64,000 nt of DNA from Ricordea florida (GCA_949710005.1 OX453275.1:12133151-12197150), one strand, 5' to 3'; positions 21,770 through 34,475 are shown, counted from the stretch's first letter. Notes: generated by a model from the letters alone, not told the origin. Numbers and translations: made by a program.

Positions 21770-23123
21770 AGTAGTCGGAAGGTGCCGGTTCTGGCACAAA
21801 GTGATCCCGGGGATTCCCCTTACCTCGAAATGAAGGTGCTGAAGATGCGAAGTGATGTTGCGAAGGTGCTGAAGATGCGAAGAGATGATGCGACTGAGGT
21901 TTCCTATCACGAGGTGCGATAGGAAGGTTACGAATGGGAGGGGGGTGGGGCGATTACTGCTGCTGAGAGGATTTTTGTGATTCGAGTACCTCGTGCGATT
22001 GACCAACGCCCTCGAATGGAATGTGCGGAATGTGCTGAAGATGCGAAGAGGTGCGAAATGTGCTGAAGAAGTGCCGAGAGTTGCGAGATAAGAGAGAGAA
22101 GCGCCCCTAGCCCGACCCCGTATCCCTACCCCTACCCCTATAAAATAAAGCTTTTGGTGGAGGTTATTACTCTCTAGATAGTACTCGTGATGGCATTACG
22201 CTCGAAATAAATCGCCAAAGGGGAGGGACTGGAGTCATCACATGTTATATGTTTTTGGTTGCTGATGCGTTCATGAGAGTTCAGAATTCTGATCTGAAGA
22301 GAATTGTCTATTAAATGCTCAACAGATGCTCAACAGAAAACCAACAGAATGATCAAGAGATGCTCAACAGAACACCAACAGAATGCTCAAGAGATGCTCA
22401 ACAGAACACCAACAAAAAATCAAGACGTCTTGAGAAGTTGTTGAGAAGTTGTTGGGAAGTAGCCGGGAAGTTACTGGTAATCTCCTGGCTCTCCTAGCAA
22501 CACTCCAATCGCAGCATCGTGATTGAGAACCATTCGGAATCTCATCGCTCTCTTCTCTCGCTCTTATCTCGAGGGAAGGGGAGGGGAGGGGTGTGGCGCT
22601 TCTCTCGCTCTTTTCTCGCAACTCTCAGCACATGCGGCAAATGATCGCGCGTCCAGTAATCGCCCCTTCGCAACATTCTTATCGCATATTCGTGATAGGA
22701 AACTTCAATAGCGCGGGGGAGTGGAGCGGAGGGGTAGGGGGTACGGGGTTAGAGGGAAGGGGTCGGGGTAGGGGTCGGGGTAAGGGCGCTTCTCACCTTC
22801 GCACCTCTTCGCATCTTCAGCACATTCCGCACATTCCATTCGAGGGCGTTGGTCAATCGCACGAGGTACTCGAATCACGAAAATCAGCAGTAACTCTGCA
22901 GCAGTAACCTTCGTAACCAGTAAACCTCTCAGCAGCAGTAACCTTCGTAACCAGTAAACTTCGTAACCTTCCTATCGCACCTCGTGATAGGAAACCTCAG
23001 TCGCATCATCTCTTCGCATCTTCAGCACATTCGCAACATCCCTTCGCATCTTCAGCACTTCATTTCGAGATAAGGGGAATCCCCGGGATCACTTTGTGCC
23101 AGAACCGGCACCTTCCTACTACT
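21770..23123. mobile_element. foldback-like element with about 330 bp arms
   Basis: The left end AGTAGTCGGAAGGTGCCGG is mirrored at the right end. The arms also share stretches such as CACTTTGTGCCAGAACCGG, TTCGCATCTTCAGCAC and CATTCGAGGGCGTTGGTCAA. Small tandem duplications lie inside the right arm (CAGTAACCTTCGTAACCAG). The centre holds a short tandem repeat and GC-rich blocks. No protein gene was recognised. Confidence 0.65.
22315..22412 (+). repeat. short tandem repeat in the foldback centre
   Basis: Units containing GATGCTCAACAGA and ACACCAACAGAATG repeat about every 33-40 bases, three times with variation. Confidence 0.6.
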
Positions 23124-23890
23124 AGGGTATAACCTCGTCCCCAGGAGCAGAGTAAGAGGCAGAAAAGAAAATAAAATAACGTCATTTTTTCCCCTGCTCC
23201 TTTAACTGTAGCCTGCGTGGCAAGCGTTTCCGTGCTGTTTTCGAGAATCATAGAGCGAGCCGAAAATGGCGCGAGTATAAAGAACGGAAGGAAACGTCCT
23301 TCCTTTCCCTACCCTCCCCCTTTTGCATCTCGTTCCATTTTTCTCGCGGCGAAGATCCGGTTTCTCGTCTTTGCTCCGAAAACAAACGGAAACGCTTCAT
23401 ACGCGGGCTACTTTCCCTGTCGCTCCAAGCCGGCGCCCACTTTGTCTTTCGTTTGCCTGGAAAACGCGAAAAATAGTGCATGTTCAGTAGGTTAGTTTGT
23501 GAGTAATTTTTCATATATTAGTTTTTTCATAAATGGATTTTGTCTACTTTGCACCCAACCCCGATTTCACATTTCTATTGGTTAACCCCTTACTAAAAGT
23601 ATTTGCTTGTGTTGTTTTTTTCCCTTGTCAAGAGTCACACTGTTTCCACTAAGATTAGCCCAAGGATGTGCAAGAGCAGGCAGACAAAAGTTCTGAAATA
23701 AAATCAAGATATGGCTTTTTCCTGTGCCTAGATGATGTATCCTCCATGTTGAAGTGATAGCAAATCTCACGAAGCTGAGCTACAGTCAGCTTACTGAGCT
23801 TTTTTGTCGAGCTCATCGCACAGAGATTCCACGTGTCTCATATTATGGGGTGCACCGGTGTGTTGTGTTGCGTGTAATTAAAAAAGCTTC
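23124..23890. other. no recognisable gene
   Basis: A GC-richer block at 23200-23480 resembles dispersed promoter-like repeats, with purine/pyrimidine-rich runs and AAAATGGCGCGAG. The short ORFs on both strands there look incidental. Confidence 0.4.
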
Positions 23891-24558
23891 TTAATCTTCG
23901 GCTGCTTGGTTGTCAGTGTCCTCCACTTCGTTGCCCCCCGGAGTAGCAGCATTGCGAAGTTTCGCGGATGTTCTAGAGAAAAAGCTCTGGATCTGCCCCG
24001 CGGTTAAGAACTCGTCCACCTTGAATCGGCGCTCGCCTCGTTCGTTGCGCGCATACCGCATTTCTCGTGCTACTTGTTCAGGGTCAGCCTTATGGCCCGT
24101 CTCCTGACCAACTCTAAACTTATCCCCAAGTACTTCCTCTGGTCTTCCGTAAATCTCGCTCTCTTCTTAGATCCTTTTAGGGCCCAGCCTATCTGTAGTG
24201 ACTCGACAGCTTCACATTGTTCAGCCTGGACGACGAGAGTAGGCTGAGCACTGTCTCCGACGGTAAGCTTCTCTGCATAAAGAAGGACCACTTGATCTAA
24301 CAAGTTGTATTTCCTGTGCGGTCGCAAGCAGCACTGACCAATCATGATGTGGTTTTCGAGGTTCGAATACCTTTGATAGCTCTTTACGCAGCCATCCACT
24401 GGGCAACAGTAAAGGCCAGTGTCTTCAGCAATCTCTTTGTCGGGCCTTTTGCTGCTGATCTGGGATTATGTCGCTTTTGCCGACGGTTTCTTTTCCCAGC
24501 ATGGAACAAAGTCTCCAGGTGACAATTGGAACACGTACGACAGAAGATGTAGCTTACT

Positions 24559-25960
24559 CATAATAATAATAATAATAATCGAATATTTTCTCAGGATAAC
24601 CCTTCAGTACATAGTACTGTTATCAACGGGGTCCTGCTAAGAATTAAAAATATTAAGATATATAAAATAAGATACATATTAAAAACCGTTGAAAATAGAA
24701 TAGAATTTACAAGTAATAATCGTCTAAGGCTTTCCTAAATAAGACTCTAGAATTAATGTTTCTTAAACTTAAAGGCAATAAATTAAAAATCGAGGCACCT
24801 AAAAAATAAAAGCTACGGCGCGCAAAATCCAGTCTGACTTTTGGTAGTTTTGCAGTTTTCCCATTGTTGCGGGTGTTTAAAGCGTTATGATGTAATCGGT
24901 GAAAATAGTCTTTAAATGGAAAGCATGCAGTTCCATTAAGGCAGTCAAATACAAAGCAGCACGCTCTCTTTTGTAAAAAGTTATCAACAGTTAGAATTCG
25001 AAGATCACAGTTCTGCGAACTGCATTTTGGAGAAATAATTTCAAGGCTTCGGGTCTCAATGGAGCGGATCATGCGTTTGCGGGACTCTGACCATCCAAGA
25101 CTAGTATAGCCGCAATACGTAAATATTGGCATAATCATCGATTGGTAAATTCGTTGGGCAGTGAAAGTATCAATACTGGAACGGATGCGCCGTAAGAGGT
25201 TCACTCTTCCTGCTGCCTTCTTGTAAATTTTTTGAAAATGAGTTTCAAAATTAAGTGTCGGGTCCAGATGCACGCCGAGGTACTTATAACATGTAGTGAT
25301 GTTGATGGGAAAACTGTTGACTGAGAGCTTGACTTGACAGCCTTGAAACAGGTTCAACCGCTTACCGGTACCAAACAGCATCACCTCAGATTTTCCTTTC
25401 TTTAGATTAAAAAAAAGTTCATTATCACGAAACCAGTTAGATAGATTATCTAAGTCCTGTGAAAGACTGCTTTGTATCGCATCAATATCACTTGAGGATG
25501 TAAAAATCACCGTATCGTCAGCGTAAGTGATAATCTTACAATGACGAAGCGGACTATGCACATCATTAAAGAAGATGAGAAAAAGGAGGGGCCCAAGAAT
25601 ACTCCCTTGCGGAACTCCAGTGTTAATTGGATTTGGTTCAGAAAGCACACCGTGAAATTGAACGATCTGCTTACGATGGAATAAATAATCAGTAAACCAC
25701 TGAAGTTCCATATCATATACACCAAAACGGGACAGTTTACTCAATAAAATGCAATGACTAATGGTATCGAATGCCTTTGATAAGTCAATAAAAACTGCTC
25801 CTGTCGCCTTTCCACTATCGGCCTCCTTTCTGATGAGATCAGTGAAGTAAGTAACAGCTAGTTCCGTTGAGCGGTTCGGACGGAAACCAAATTGGTACTC
25901 AAAAAGTAGATTATGACGCTCTAAATGAGCCATCAGCTGCTTATAGACTATCCTTTCGGT
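24559..25960 (-). mobile_element. 5'-truncated LINE
   Basis: Insertion inside an intron of the 23.9-27.2 kb gene, in the same orientation. It ends in a (TTA)n tail at 24560-24580 and starts mid-reverse-transcriptase, so the endonuclease domain is missing. The target duplication was not resolved. Confidence 0.75.
24707..25933 (-). pseudogene. LINE reverse transcriptase, C-terminal 408 residues
   Basis: An uninterrupted frame with non-LTR reverse transcriptase blocks in order: FGFRPNRSTELAV, FIDLSKAFDTI, GVPQGSILGPLLF, ITYADDTVIF (catalytic YADD) and YKYLGVHLDP, then the C-terminal thumb region with RRIRSSIDTFTAQRIYQS. Upstream fingers and the apurinic-type endonuclease are absent, so the copy is dead although the frame is clean. 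The style is that of jockey/CR1-group LINEs; the clade was not determined. Confidence 0.85.
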
Positions 25961-27152
25961 ACTGAAAGAAGAAAAAGGGGATAAATACCATTAGTAACCA
26001 TCATCGAGTGGCAACCTCCACTATGGAAAACAAGGTAATGGATGTTTGGCTAACCTTGTAGTAGGGACCAGGGGACAGATTTTCCAGGTGCAACGTCAAA
26101 GGCCTTCCACACGGTTACTTGATTGTCATCTCCGTAAGCAAAGTTATTAATGGTGCTGATTCCTTCCCAGCGTCCTGGTCCCTCCTCCTGTAATAGTCAT
26201 AATAGCACGTGATGCTTTAGATAGTCTGTCCTACAACAATTATAGTAACTTTTTACCTATAATTCTGAGTAGTCAGATGCAATTACCTGCTGGCTCTGAT
26301 CTGAGGAACTGGTGACAAGAGCCACTCGCACACAGTTTATGCCCCTGTGAGACAACATAGCGTCATGGAAATCCGGCGCAGTAACCACATTATAGCCTTC
26401 GTTGACATAGCAGCGAATATGCGCCTTCACAGTTGCTGCTTTACGATCGCACGGACCCTTACAACCTTGGGGATCGCTGAAGTCTACCTTTTTACGCGGA
26501 TGCCGGTTTCCCCTACCAATAGACGACATGCTGATACAAACGCTGTGATAGCAACCGGCGTTATCTTGCCTCAGCGCTAGCGCTGCTGTCTCAATCTCTG
26601 GTTGCTCACGTTTGAGGGTCTTCAGGGGTGTGGCGTAAAAGCTGGATCATGCTGTTTGCATCTTGGCTACAATCTTCCACGATGTGGACAAAGGTCTGGT
26701 GCTGTAACGTCGCATTAACTCTTCGCACAACCACACTAATATGCCAAGAGATATCTCGTTTCCCAAACCAGTCGGCTTGGGTTTCTCGATATCTCTGTGG
26801 CAGCCACTTCATAGCCCAGTGTTGGGTTATAAGTACCTTCTTCTCGTCTAGGTCATCAAGAACGGTTGTGTGCGCCTTGTCTTGTTGCAGAGACCTCAGC
26901 TGATGCGCTTTCCAAGCTTGTATCGCTTGTACTGCATTCTGGTGAGTGTAGAGAAGGTCGTTACGCATATCCTCGGGGTTGGTGGAATTCTTAGAAAGAG
27001 CTTCTTCTATTTCCTTCAATGCAGATTTCAGCTCCTCGCACTGGAGACAGCTGTTTTCATGATCGTGTTGACACTCAACGCAGAGAGATTTATCATTTGG
27101 GTCACTTAGTGCTTTAAGCGATACAGTTGTCGGGTACATTCGCTTCAGCTGT

Positions 27153-28404
27153 CAGGTGCACCTGTGTTTGAATAAATTTATAAATCAATTAACTAATAAT
27201 AGAAATGTAATCAAATTCATCTCCACTAGGAAAATCTATAAGCGGGGTTGACATTATCATAGAAGTACTGTGGTCCTTTAATATCAGTCATCTTTTGTAT
27301 CATCTTTAACATCACCTACTTTTGTCGATATCTTTTGACGTCTTTTCGTAGCGCATTTCAAGCTCGGCAGTGCATAAAAGAAAATAAAACTGACAAGGGC
27401 TACGGAAAACGCCCCTGTTTTTATGAGTCGTTCGTGATACGAATGAAATTATACAGTATTGTTTGTTTATTTGCATCAGGCACGGCTCCCACTATAAGAA
27501 CGTTGTTTATACTATACTATATTAGGGCTTAGTCGTAAGTAACAGGTGGTGTCAATTTCCTCTGGTGGTTGAGGCTTTGCCTCCTCCGTCAGCGACCCCG
27601 GCACGACATGCCCTACATTTGTTGACAAAGAACATAGAAAAGCTATTATAATGGGGGAAGGTAGTCTTCCATTTATAGCACTGGATTTCCTTTTACGGGA
27701 AGGCAAGCTTATGCTTAGTTTGGTCCTCAGTTTAAAATAATTTGCGGCTTGCCAATGACAAATGTACACGACAAAAAAGTATGATAATTCGAAAAGCCAC
27801 AGGGTAGACTTAAGTATCTGAGTTAATCAGAAAGTATACAGTACTAAATATTTCAGTTTCGTTCAAAAGCGCTATCATCACTCAGAGTACTACACTTACG
27901 AGATCCAACTGGTACAAGTATCTTCGTAAGGCTGTAGATCAACTTTGACTGCGCAAAAGAAAGCGTCCTTTTCATTCCTCCTTCTCTTTTTAACATGATG
28001 GGGGGCCAGAGCCAGGGGAACTTTACATAACATTTGCCGGCAGCGCCATCCGATGCCAAATTCGTCACGGTGCTTCAGGCAAATCGTCATTTTAAATTTT
28101 GAGTGATCAAATTCAAATACACCTGGGACAAAAGTGAAAATGACGATAAAACAGGGAATTTTTATTTCCTATCCCCTTAAGATTGAGAGCAAACTGCGCT
28201 TGGTCTGCCGAGTTCTTTTGGGGACTGGGGATAGCCATTAGATTTTTTTGGGGACGATTTGAGGATCGGAGAAATCCCCAAATTAAAACCTTTCAAGCCA
28301 AAATTCCAAGGAAAAAGTTCTTGTGAGGAAAAGACAACATAAATAACAACATCAAGCATAAAAAAAAGAAAAGTGAGTTTTTAAAGGATATAGATATGTA
28401 TAGG
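27153..28404. other. mostly empty, one coding-like fragment
   Basis: The minus strand at 28090-27895 reads TICLKHRDEFGIGWRCR, which recalls an exon of an uncharacterised cnidarian repeat family with a His/Cys pattern. It is isolated and short. Nothing else was recognised. Confidence 0.3.
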
Positions 28405-29700
28405 CATTTATTTATTTATTTATTTATTTATTTCACCACACATTCTTTACAAAGAAAAATAGTAATAAATCTAATTACGTTAAAATAGTACGGAGATTGA
28501 AAGGACACTAAGGAAAGAGAAAATATCTAATACGTACAAATAGCAGAGAAAATAAAGTTGACTTTGTCGTTAAATAAGATTGTGGCGAGGAGATCTCGAA
28601 GAAGCTTTGAGGCTTATTTGTGAGCTCGAGATTTCCTCCCGTAGAAATTAAAATTTACTATAATTGTTGCATAGATAGGCTATGTTGAAGTAGAAATGTA
28701 AGGGAGAAAAGAAAAATGTGAAGGAAAACAATAAATATATATAAAAAAACTATGATTTAAACTCGTTTTGCCTGTCTCTTAGAAAAGATTTCATAAGTCG
28801 TTTGAAGCTAGAAGCACTTGTTGCTGCTTTAATATGATCATGTAGTGAATTCCATATTTTGGGACCTTGAAAAAGTAGGGAGAATTTCTTAGTATTACTA
28901 CTGCAGAGGTGAGTTCGGTAAAAATCTGAGTGTCTTGTTGAATATCGGTGCAGTTGATTGCCAGTTTGAAAAGTTTGACAGAAAGAAAGTGGTAGCATGT
29001 TATTATGGTAATGATACATGAATGTGCCAACTTGGAGTGAGTAAATACTGAAGATGTCTAGAATGTTCAGCTTTGTAAATAGAGGTTTACTGGGAGCTTT
29101 ATAGTCAGCCTTTGAAATTGAGCGGACAGCACGTTTCTGGTGTAGATAAATTCTTTACAGGTTAGTAACATAGGTGGAACCCCATACTAAATTACAATAT
29201 GCGAGATAGGGGTAAATAAGTGTATAGTACAATGACAGGAGAGAGCGGTTCGAGGGCAAGTAGAATCTAGTTTTATATAGCAAACCAATAGACTTAGAAA
29301 TCTTTGTACAAATATAATTTATATGGGTTTTCCATGTAAGGTGTTGGTCAATATAGACTCCTAAAAATTTTGTGCCCTACTTGTTCAATTAGATTATTAT
29401 CTAGTATCAGCGGTCTTATTTCTGGTAAGCTTTTTTGCCTAGGTCTGAAGATCATCAGCTTTGTTTTCTTAACATTAATTGACAATTTATTGGCTATTAA
29501 CCATGCTGACACATTTTGAAGCCCGTCGTTAAGGATATTAATGAGAGTTTGTGGGTCATTATGCTCAAGGAATGTACTGGTATCATCAGCAAATAATATG
29601 AAATCAAGATCCCTGGAAGAGTTTGGGAGATCATTTATGTAAATAATGAAGAACAAAGGGCCTAGTATAGACCCCTGTGGGACTCCCCATATCTGATTGC
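28405..29700 (-). mobile_element. LINE 3' half, degraded
   Basis: The minus strand carries reverse transcriptase words LFFIIYINDLP and DFILFADDTSTF (near 29650-29580), the following palm/connection region, and a C-terminal stretch FQGPKIWNSLHDHIKAATS ending near 28750. It then has a 3' UTR and an (AAAT)n tail at 28407-28434. Frames are broken near 29350. It is a different family from the 24.6-25.9 kb LINE, since the tail unit and sequence differ. Confidence 0.75.
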
Positions 29701-29705
29701 AAACA

Positions 29706-29918
29706 TTAGATTGTCTCCAACTTACCCGCCCTGGCTAATAATAGCTCTGCTTCAGTGTTTAAACCACAGTTGGCAAAACTGGCTTGCAGTGTTTCTGTAA
29801 TGTGACGCTCAATTGATCGGCTACATTCCCTGGTCGGTACGTACGCTGTGCTGGCACTTGAACCACACTCACCCCCGACCAGCGCTCCACATTCACACTC
29901 TGTGTGGTCGCACATCAA
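29706..29918 (-). pseudogene. unidentified Cys-rich ORF fragment
   Basis: The frame of about 70 codons has CDHTECECG near its start, then a helical C-terminal part (RSIERHITETLQASF). It sits immediately upstream of the LINE on the same strand. I do not recognise it. The composition looks coding, but this could be a fragment of another repeat. Confidence 0.25.
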
Positions 29919-31616
29919 CGAGCAGTGAACGTCTGCTGATTATAGCTCTCGCTACCAAAAACTTTATATCCAACGAAAACCTTGCTAACAAAGAAATCGA
30001 TGACTGCGGGAGACGTTCTCACTAAAAATAAGGTGTTGCGAAAGCGGTCTCCGTGACCCGCTTCTACTCAACGCTTGGGAATGGAAAAGTTACATTTGAC
30101 TTAAAGCAAACAAACAAAAAGAGGTGACACGTTTCATGACGTTAGGGTTCACATGTTTGCGATCGCAAAACTGCGAGGTAAATGGGGAGAAAAAAGAGTA
30201 TAGTTATAACATGTTGATAAGATTAACAAATTGACGTCAGTTTTTTATGCGTCTGTCCTCTTATTGATGATAAATTGCGTCATAACATTGTCAAAGTGTT
30301 GTAGATCCACGTCAATTTGTTTTTTGCAATAACAAAACGCGAAAAAGGTCAAATGAAGACTTAAATGAAAAGAAACGCAAGTAAACAGCAAGTAAACTCG
30401 AAAAATGCTGAATTTTATTTAAATTGACGCAATCAGGGTGCAACTATTCTCAATAACTTTTCTCGCGTTCTCATTGGCTTGTGACAACAAGTAATACAAT
30501 TTGATTGGGTAAAAATCTGACTGTTTGACAGCTCACTTATCACGCGAAATACCTTGCACAAATTAGAATTTTATGTGTCTGTACTCTTATTGATGCTAAA
30601 AATTAGCCAATCAGCGCGCGAGAATTCGCTCAGTTATTGTAAAACATTTTTTTGCGACGAAAGAAAATCGAATGAAAAAAATGCTTTGTGTGTCATGTTA
30701 TGTAACGCATTCTCGACTCACGTAACAGCATTCCTTGCAACACGTCGAGTGCGCTTGGGTTTCGCTGCAGTTTGCCTTAGTTTTTGCGGTCATGAAGACA
30801 AGCAAGGACATAAGGTACAAACAAATTATTGCCGACCTCATATTTACTAGAAAGGATCGATATTTGGTGTGAAGTTTGAACACTTTGCTGAGTCGCGATA
30901 CAAGTACTTGACCTTCATGTTTACATTAGTGTGAAGCCAGATTACAATAAAAAAACCGGGATTTGACCTTCTTTTTGGCTAAACATTGAGATACAATTTC
31001 CATCTTACTTTTTTTCAATTACGTGTGTATCATTGTGGGACTTGGGATCGCCTGAATTATAAGTATCGTGGCTGAAAGATTTGTTTTAGAATTCACCGTG
31101 TCGCGCCGATCCTCATAACTGTTAGGTCAGATAGGTCAAATTTCACTCAAGTGCTCCCTGAATTTCGCTTTCCCAAAAATTCATTTGACATGTTGTCCAA
31201 AGTTTTGAACCCATATTTCGAAAGCTTAAGGATTGCTTTTTAATGTCAGATATGTATCTCTTCTTAAAACGATTTATCGGGTTGAATTTTAGGCCTTCGA
31301 ATTTCGATAAAATTTTGCTCTGGTGAAATCCTCAAAATTATTCAAGAATCTTAAAATCTGTAAAATATTCTGGTTGCAATCAATTGAAGCGTATTACCAC
31401 TCAAAATGTACGTTGAAATCCCTTTAATACAATGAGAAACATTGTGAATTGAATGATTTTTGATATAGACTAAAATCGAGCTCTTTTCATTACCCTGTCG
31501 CGCGTCCCGAAAAAGCGGCCTGGTGGAGGCCGTGAAGCGCTCATTCTTTGCACTCGCTGTATGGCAAAAATATTTAACCGATGAAAGTAAAATCTATATT
31601 TTCATAAATAAAGTAC
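29919..31616. other. no gene; dispersed repeat at 30703-31045
   Basis: Contains the inverse copy of the 19140-19520 repeat and two related short stretches near 30240 and 30570 (GTCTGT(A/C)CTCTTATTGATG). No coding region was recognised. Confidence 0.45.
30703..31045 (+). repeat. dispersed repeat, copy 2
   Basis: Opposite orientation to 19140-19520. The shared order of words spans the whole segment, with an extra block present in the 19 kb copy. Confidence 0.6.
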
Positions 31617-31862
31617 CTAGGGTAGGCCACTGATTTTTTTTTTTGATTTTTCGAATTTTTTTTCCACCCCTGGTCGATATTTACAGACATTCACTCTTAA
31701 TGGTTTGAAACATTTTGTTTGACTATTATATCCGATAACATAAACAGCGTATGGATTATTTTGCTCGAATTTATCTATATCCTTATAGTCAACAGGGAAT
31801 TTAATATCAGTCCAATGGAATATTTGTGAATTTTCTTTCATTTTCGAGGTTAATCTTTCAGG
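31617..31862 (-). pseudogene. Polinton polymerase N-terminal region fragment
   Basis: The minus-strand frame has FHWTDIKFPVDYKDIDKFEQ, then NPYAVYVIG and PLRVNVCKYR. This pattern (W-x-x-I-x-FP, then I-x-KFE-x-N, then PLR) is what I recall from the region before the exonuclease of Polinton/Maverick protein-primed polymerases. The fragment ends abruptly on both sides. It could come from the same kind of element as the polymerase at 51.9 kb, whose N-terminus is missing there. Confidence 0.45.
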
Positions 31863-34271
31863 GTGTACATTAATCATAATAGGGTAAACAGCGGAGGTAA
31901 CGCCCACTTAAAACACTCATTGTCATTGTTATATACCATTAGGTAATGGTATATAACTACTGCCGGAAATTGGATTGGCTTTGACTACTTGCATATCAAA
32001 ATATTCTATGTCCATAATGTTCGCTTGATAAAAATTATCTATATATAAGGCTATAAATATTAAAAATTCACGTAAAGTTTAAAAAGTATAAAAAGTAAAA
32101 ACCAAACGTTTTCGGCTGTCTGCCATCATCAGGGTTCAACCCTAGTAGTAAACGGTGGTGTTGGTTTTAAGATTGGCACATTAATTTCTGGGACGAGCTG
32201 GTCTAGTAGAGGTGTCATTAATTAATAAGAATAGTTCATTTTCTTTCATTTGTTATTTAGAGACATACATATATAGGTGATTCTGTAAAAACGTACCTGC
32301 ATAAATTGCTTGGTTCTGAACCTGACGTCTCCCACAGTCTGAGGTCTATAGGCTAGGTAATACACCAGTCATCACACACCGCCCCGTCCTTAATTGCCAC
32401 TGGTTGTGAGATGGTCAATAAAACTGAGCACTGCTAACAGCCCGGGACACTACAGCAACTGACAAGAACAAGTATAAGGCATCTCTCAACACAGACACAT
32501 AGGAAGTAATAAATGTCAATGAGTAATCAAAGCTCTCTAAAGTTAGCACTCACTTCAGGCCAATTACTTGAACCAGACAGAACTGGCACACCCCTCTAGC
32601 ATCCCGTAGTGACTCCCCACCCCCTGTCCTCACCTCTCCCAGCATGACCAACTATGTCTCTAGGGTCCACAGACAAACTAAAGTAGCTCACAGAAGCTTT
32701 GATTAGAGTCTGAGACAACCCACATGTGAAATTAAATCAAATGGCAGAGATTTTTAGAAAGACAACCAAAACTCCCCAAGCTCACCCCCGACAAACTAAA
32801 AGCAGCAGTCTCGCAAAGACAACATGGCAAGGTAGTACTGGGTATGAACTATTCACTGACTCCATTGCAGACAGTCCCCCCATCAAACCAGTAGCACGCG
32901 AATTGCCTAAACATTAGGCAAAAAACCTACCGTGCATTTTACAGGTACGTTCTCTGAAAAGCACCTAGATATATAAAATTATAAATGAAATCATATCGTG
33001 TTAAAGAGCGGAAGGAAACTGAATGTGTCAATATATGAAAACCAGGAATGGTAAATATATGATGAAATGTATTTGTGCTAGTTGCGGGATTAAAAAGGCA
33101 AAATTTATATCAGAAGCTACTTATTATAGCCACACAGATTAGATGTCTATTTTATGCAAAATTTTGGTGGGTGGGGATGTCTCAGAAATCGTTAATAAAA
33201 TTGATGATATTTTTGAATACATATTATGAAAACTAGGTGTCGAAAAGGAAAAAAGAAACCTTGTTTTATTCCATGTAGTGAAAAATGCTATAAAACAAAA
33301 AACGATAGATATAAAAGGTGTTTGTTCTAGTTGTGGCTAAAAAAAAGTTTCTTTCATTTGCAAGTCGGATTATTATACCGGAATTGACTCAAAATATGGT
33401 AATTTTACTGATGATTTTTGGCAGGATAAATTTAAGATTATTCTGATGAGTTCTGTGATAGCTCGATAAAAATTTGATTGGATTTTAATTAATTTCGAGC
33501 TGTCTCAAACCTCTCACTGATCTACTACTAAATTATGAAAATTTAGGCCGAATTTTCAGGCAATTCCAAGGCAGACGTAAATCAAATCAGCATTTGAGTG
33601 TGAATCGAGGACGACCATTATGTAGTGGTTATGAATGTCAATTTCGTGCTTACACAGGTGTTTTTGTCCCTCGTGAGCCGGTATTTGTTTGGGTGTTGCG
33701 AGACGCACATTAAGCAGGTTTAGCAAACACAGCGCGATGCGAGTTTAGGACGTGCAACTAGTTCGCCGCTTGAACGCTCAAGGCAGTTATTCAAGTTGTA
33801 AAGCACAGTCTCCTCTGAAAATTGTCCAGAATATGGACGACCTTTTAAACCAAGAGCACAACCGCAAGTTTCCCGCATAAATTTCTTCAAGTTTAGTACG
33901 ATCTCGTGTGGGCTCACAATATCAATGTCGGCCATCTTTGAAGTTTCTGTCATCATGCATTGCTACAGGTATTCTAGTATAACACTGATTGTCATAACTC
34001 TTGCTATGGTAAAAGCAAAATGCCTGTAGTACAGAGATCAGAAACATGGTTTTTGGATCGAGAGTGATTGAATAACGAAGGCTGTGATGTTTTTTACCGT
34101 CATTCTCTGCCAATAAGACAATGTTTTTTGTTCAGTGAAGCCTCTCACGTCCTAAATATGACTATTGTAAGTGCTTGCCTGTTAAGCACACATTATTTTT
34201 AGTTCTTGCCTGAAACTATTGAATATTTGCAGATTTAGCAACAACGAGCGCTATTTTGTCCCTTCGAACAG
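31863..34271. other. AT-rich stretch with element debris
   Basis: Holds a hammerhead-like motif (32105-32150), inverted words AACGTACCTG (32296) and CAGGTACGTT (32945) that may bound a small element, and two decayed Cys-finger-like stretches reading CASCGIKKAKF (near 33075) and CSSCG (near 33325) that recall small zinc proteins of virus-like transposons. On the minus strand at 33956-33720 a frame with ETCGCALGLKGRPYSGQFSE recalls another repetitive cnidarian family. None is an intact gene. Confidence 0.35.
32105..32150 (-). ncRNA. hammerhead-like ribozyme core (Penelope type)
   Basis: The minus strand reads CTGATGA, then a short stem GGC/GCC closed by AGACA, then GAAAA, which is the conserved hammerhead core order. 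Such motifs are known at the ends of Penelope-like retroelements. The flanking stems and the cleavage triplet were not verified. Confidence 0.45.
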
Positions 34272-34475
34272 ATGAACGGAACCGATGTCATACCGTTCAA
34301 ACGGATATCGCAGCTCTTCGAACGAATACTTCAAGTTGGCGAACGGATGTTGCAATACTTCGAACGGATGCTAAAAGGTTTCGAAGGGATATGGAAACCG
34401 TACGAACGCTTTGTCAAAGGTTTTAAACGGATTTTCTCAAGGGTTCGAACGGATAACAAGCGGTTAACCCGTTAA
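34272..34475 (+). repeat. minisatellite with about 27 bp units
   Basis: Units built on TTCGAACGGATRTTGCAA-like words repeat with variation, and the period of about nine codons gives a pseudo-ORF of FERM/FERI steps. No gene context, so I do not call a protein. Confidence 0.5.

Larger units (their letters stand above)
23891..27152 (-). pseudogene. broken cnidarian C2H2/DDE-like repetitive gene
   Basis: The minus strand carries, in order: a Cys-rich segment (SLCVECQHDHE, 27139-26606); a stretch with WAMKWLPQRYRE and SWHISVVVRRV; after a frameshift near 26610, RQDNAGCYH and then DFSDPQGCKG (26606-26257); an exon reading INNFAYGDDNQVTVWKAF (about 26200-26060) ending at a GT donor; and, beyond the LINE, a C2H2-like finger CCPVDGC...H (about 24420-24340) and a C-terminus RFKVDEFLTAGQIQSFFSR that stops at 23891. 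An acceptor CTGACAG precedes the first exon near 27152. Another frameshift lies near 24123. I remember this layout as an uncharacterised family, highly repeated in cnidarians, in which DNAG and DPQGxKG may form a DDE-like site. The first Asp seems replaced (QHWAM). Function is unknown. Confidence 0.55.
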
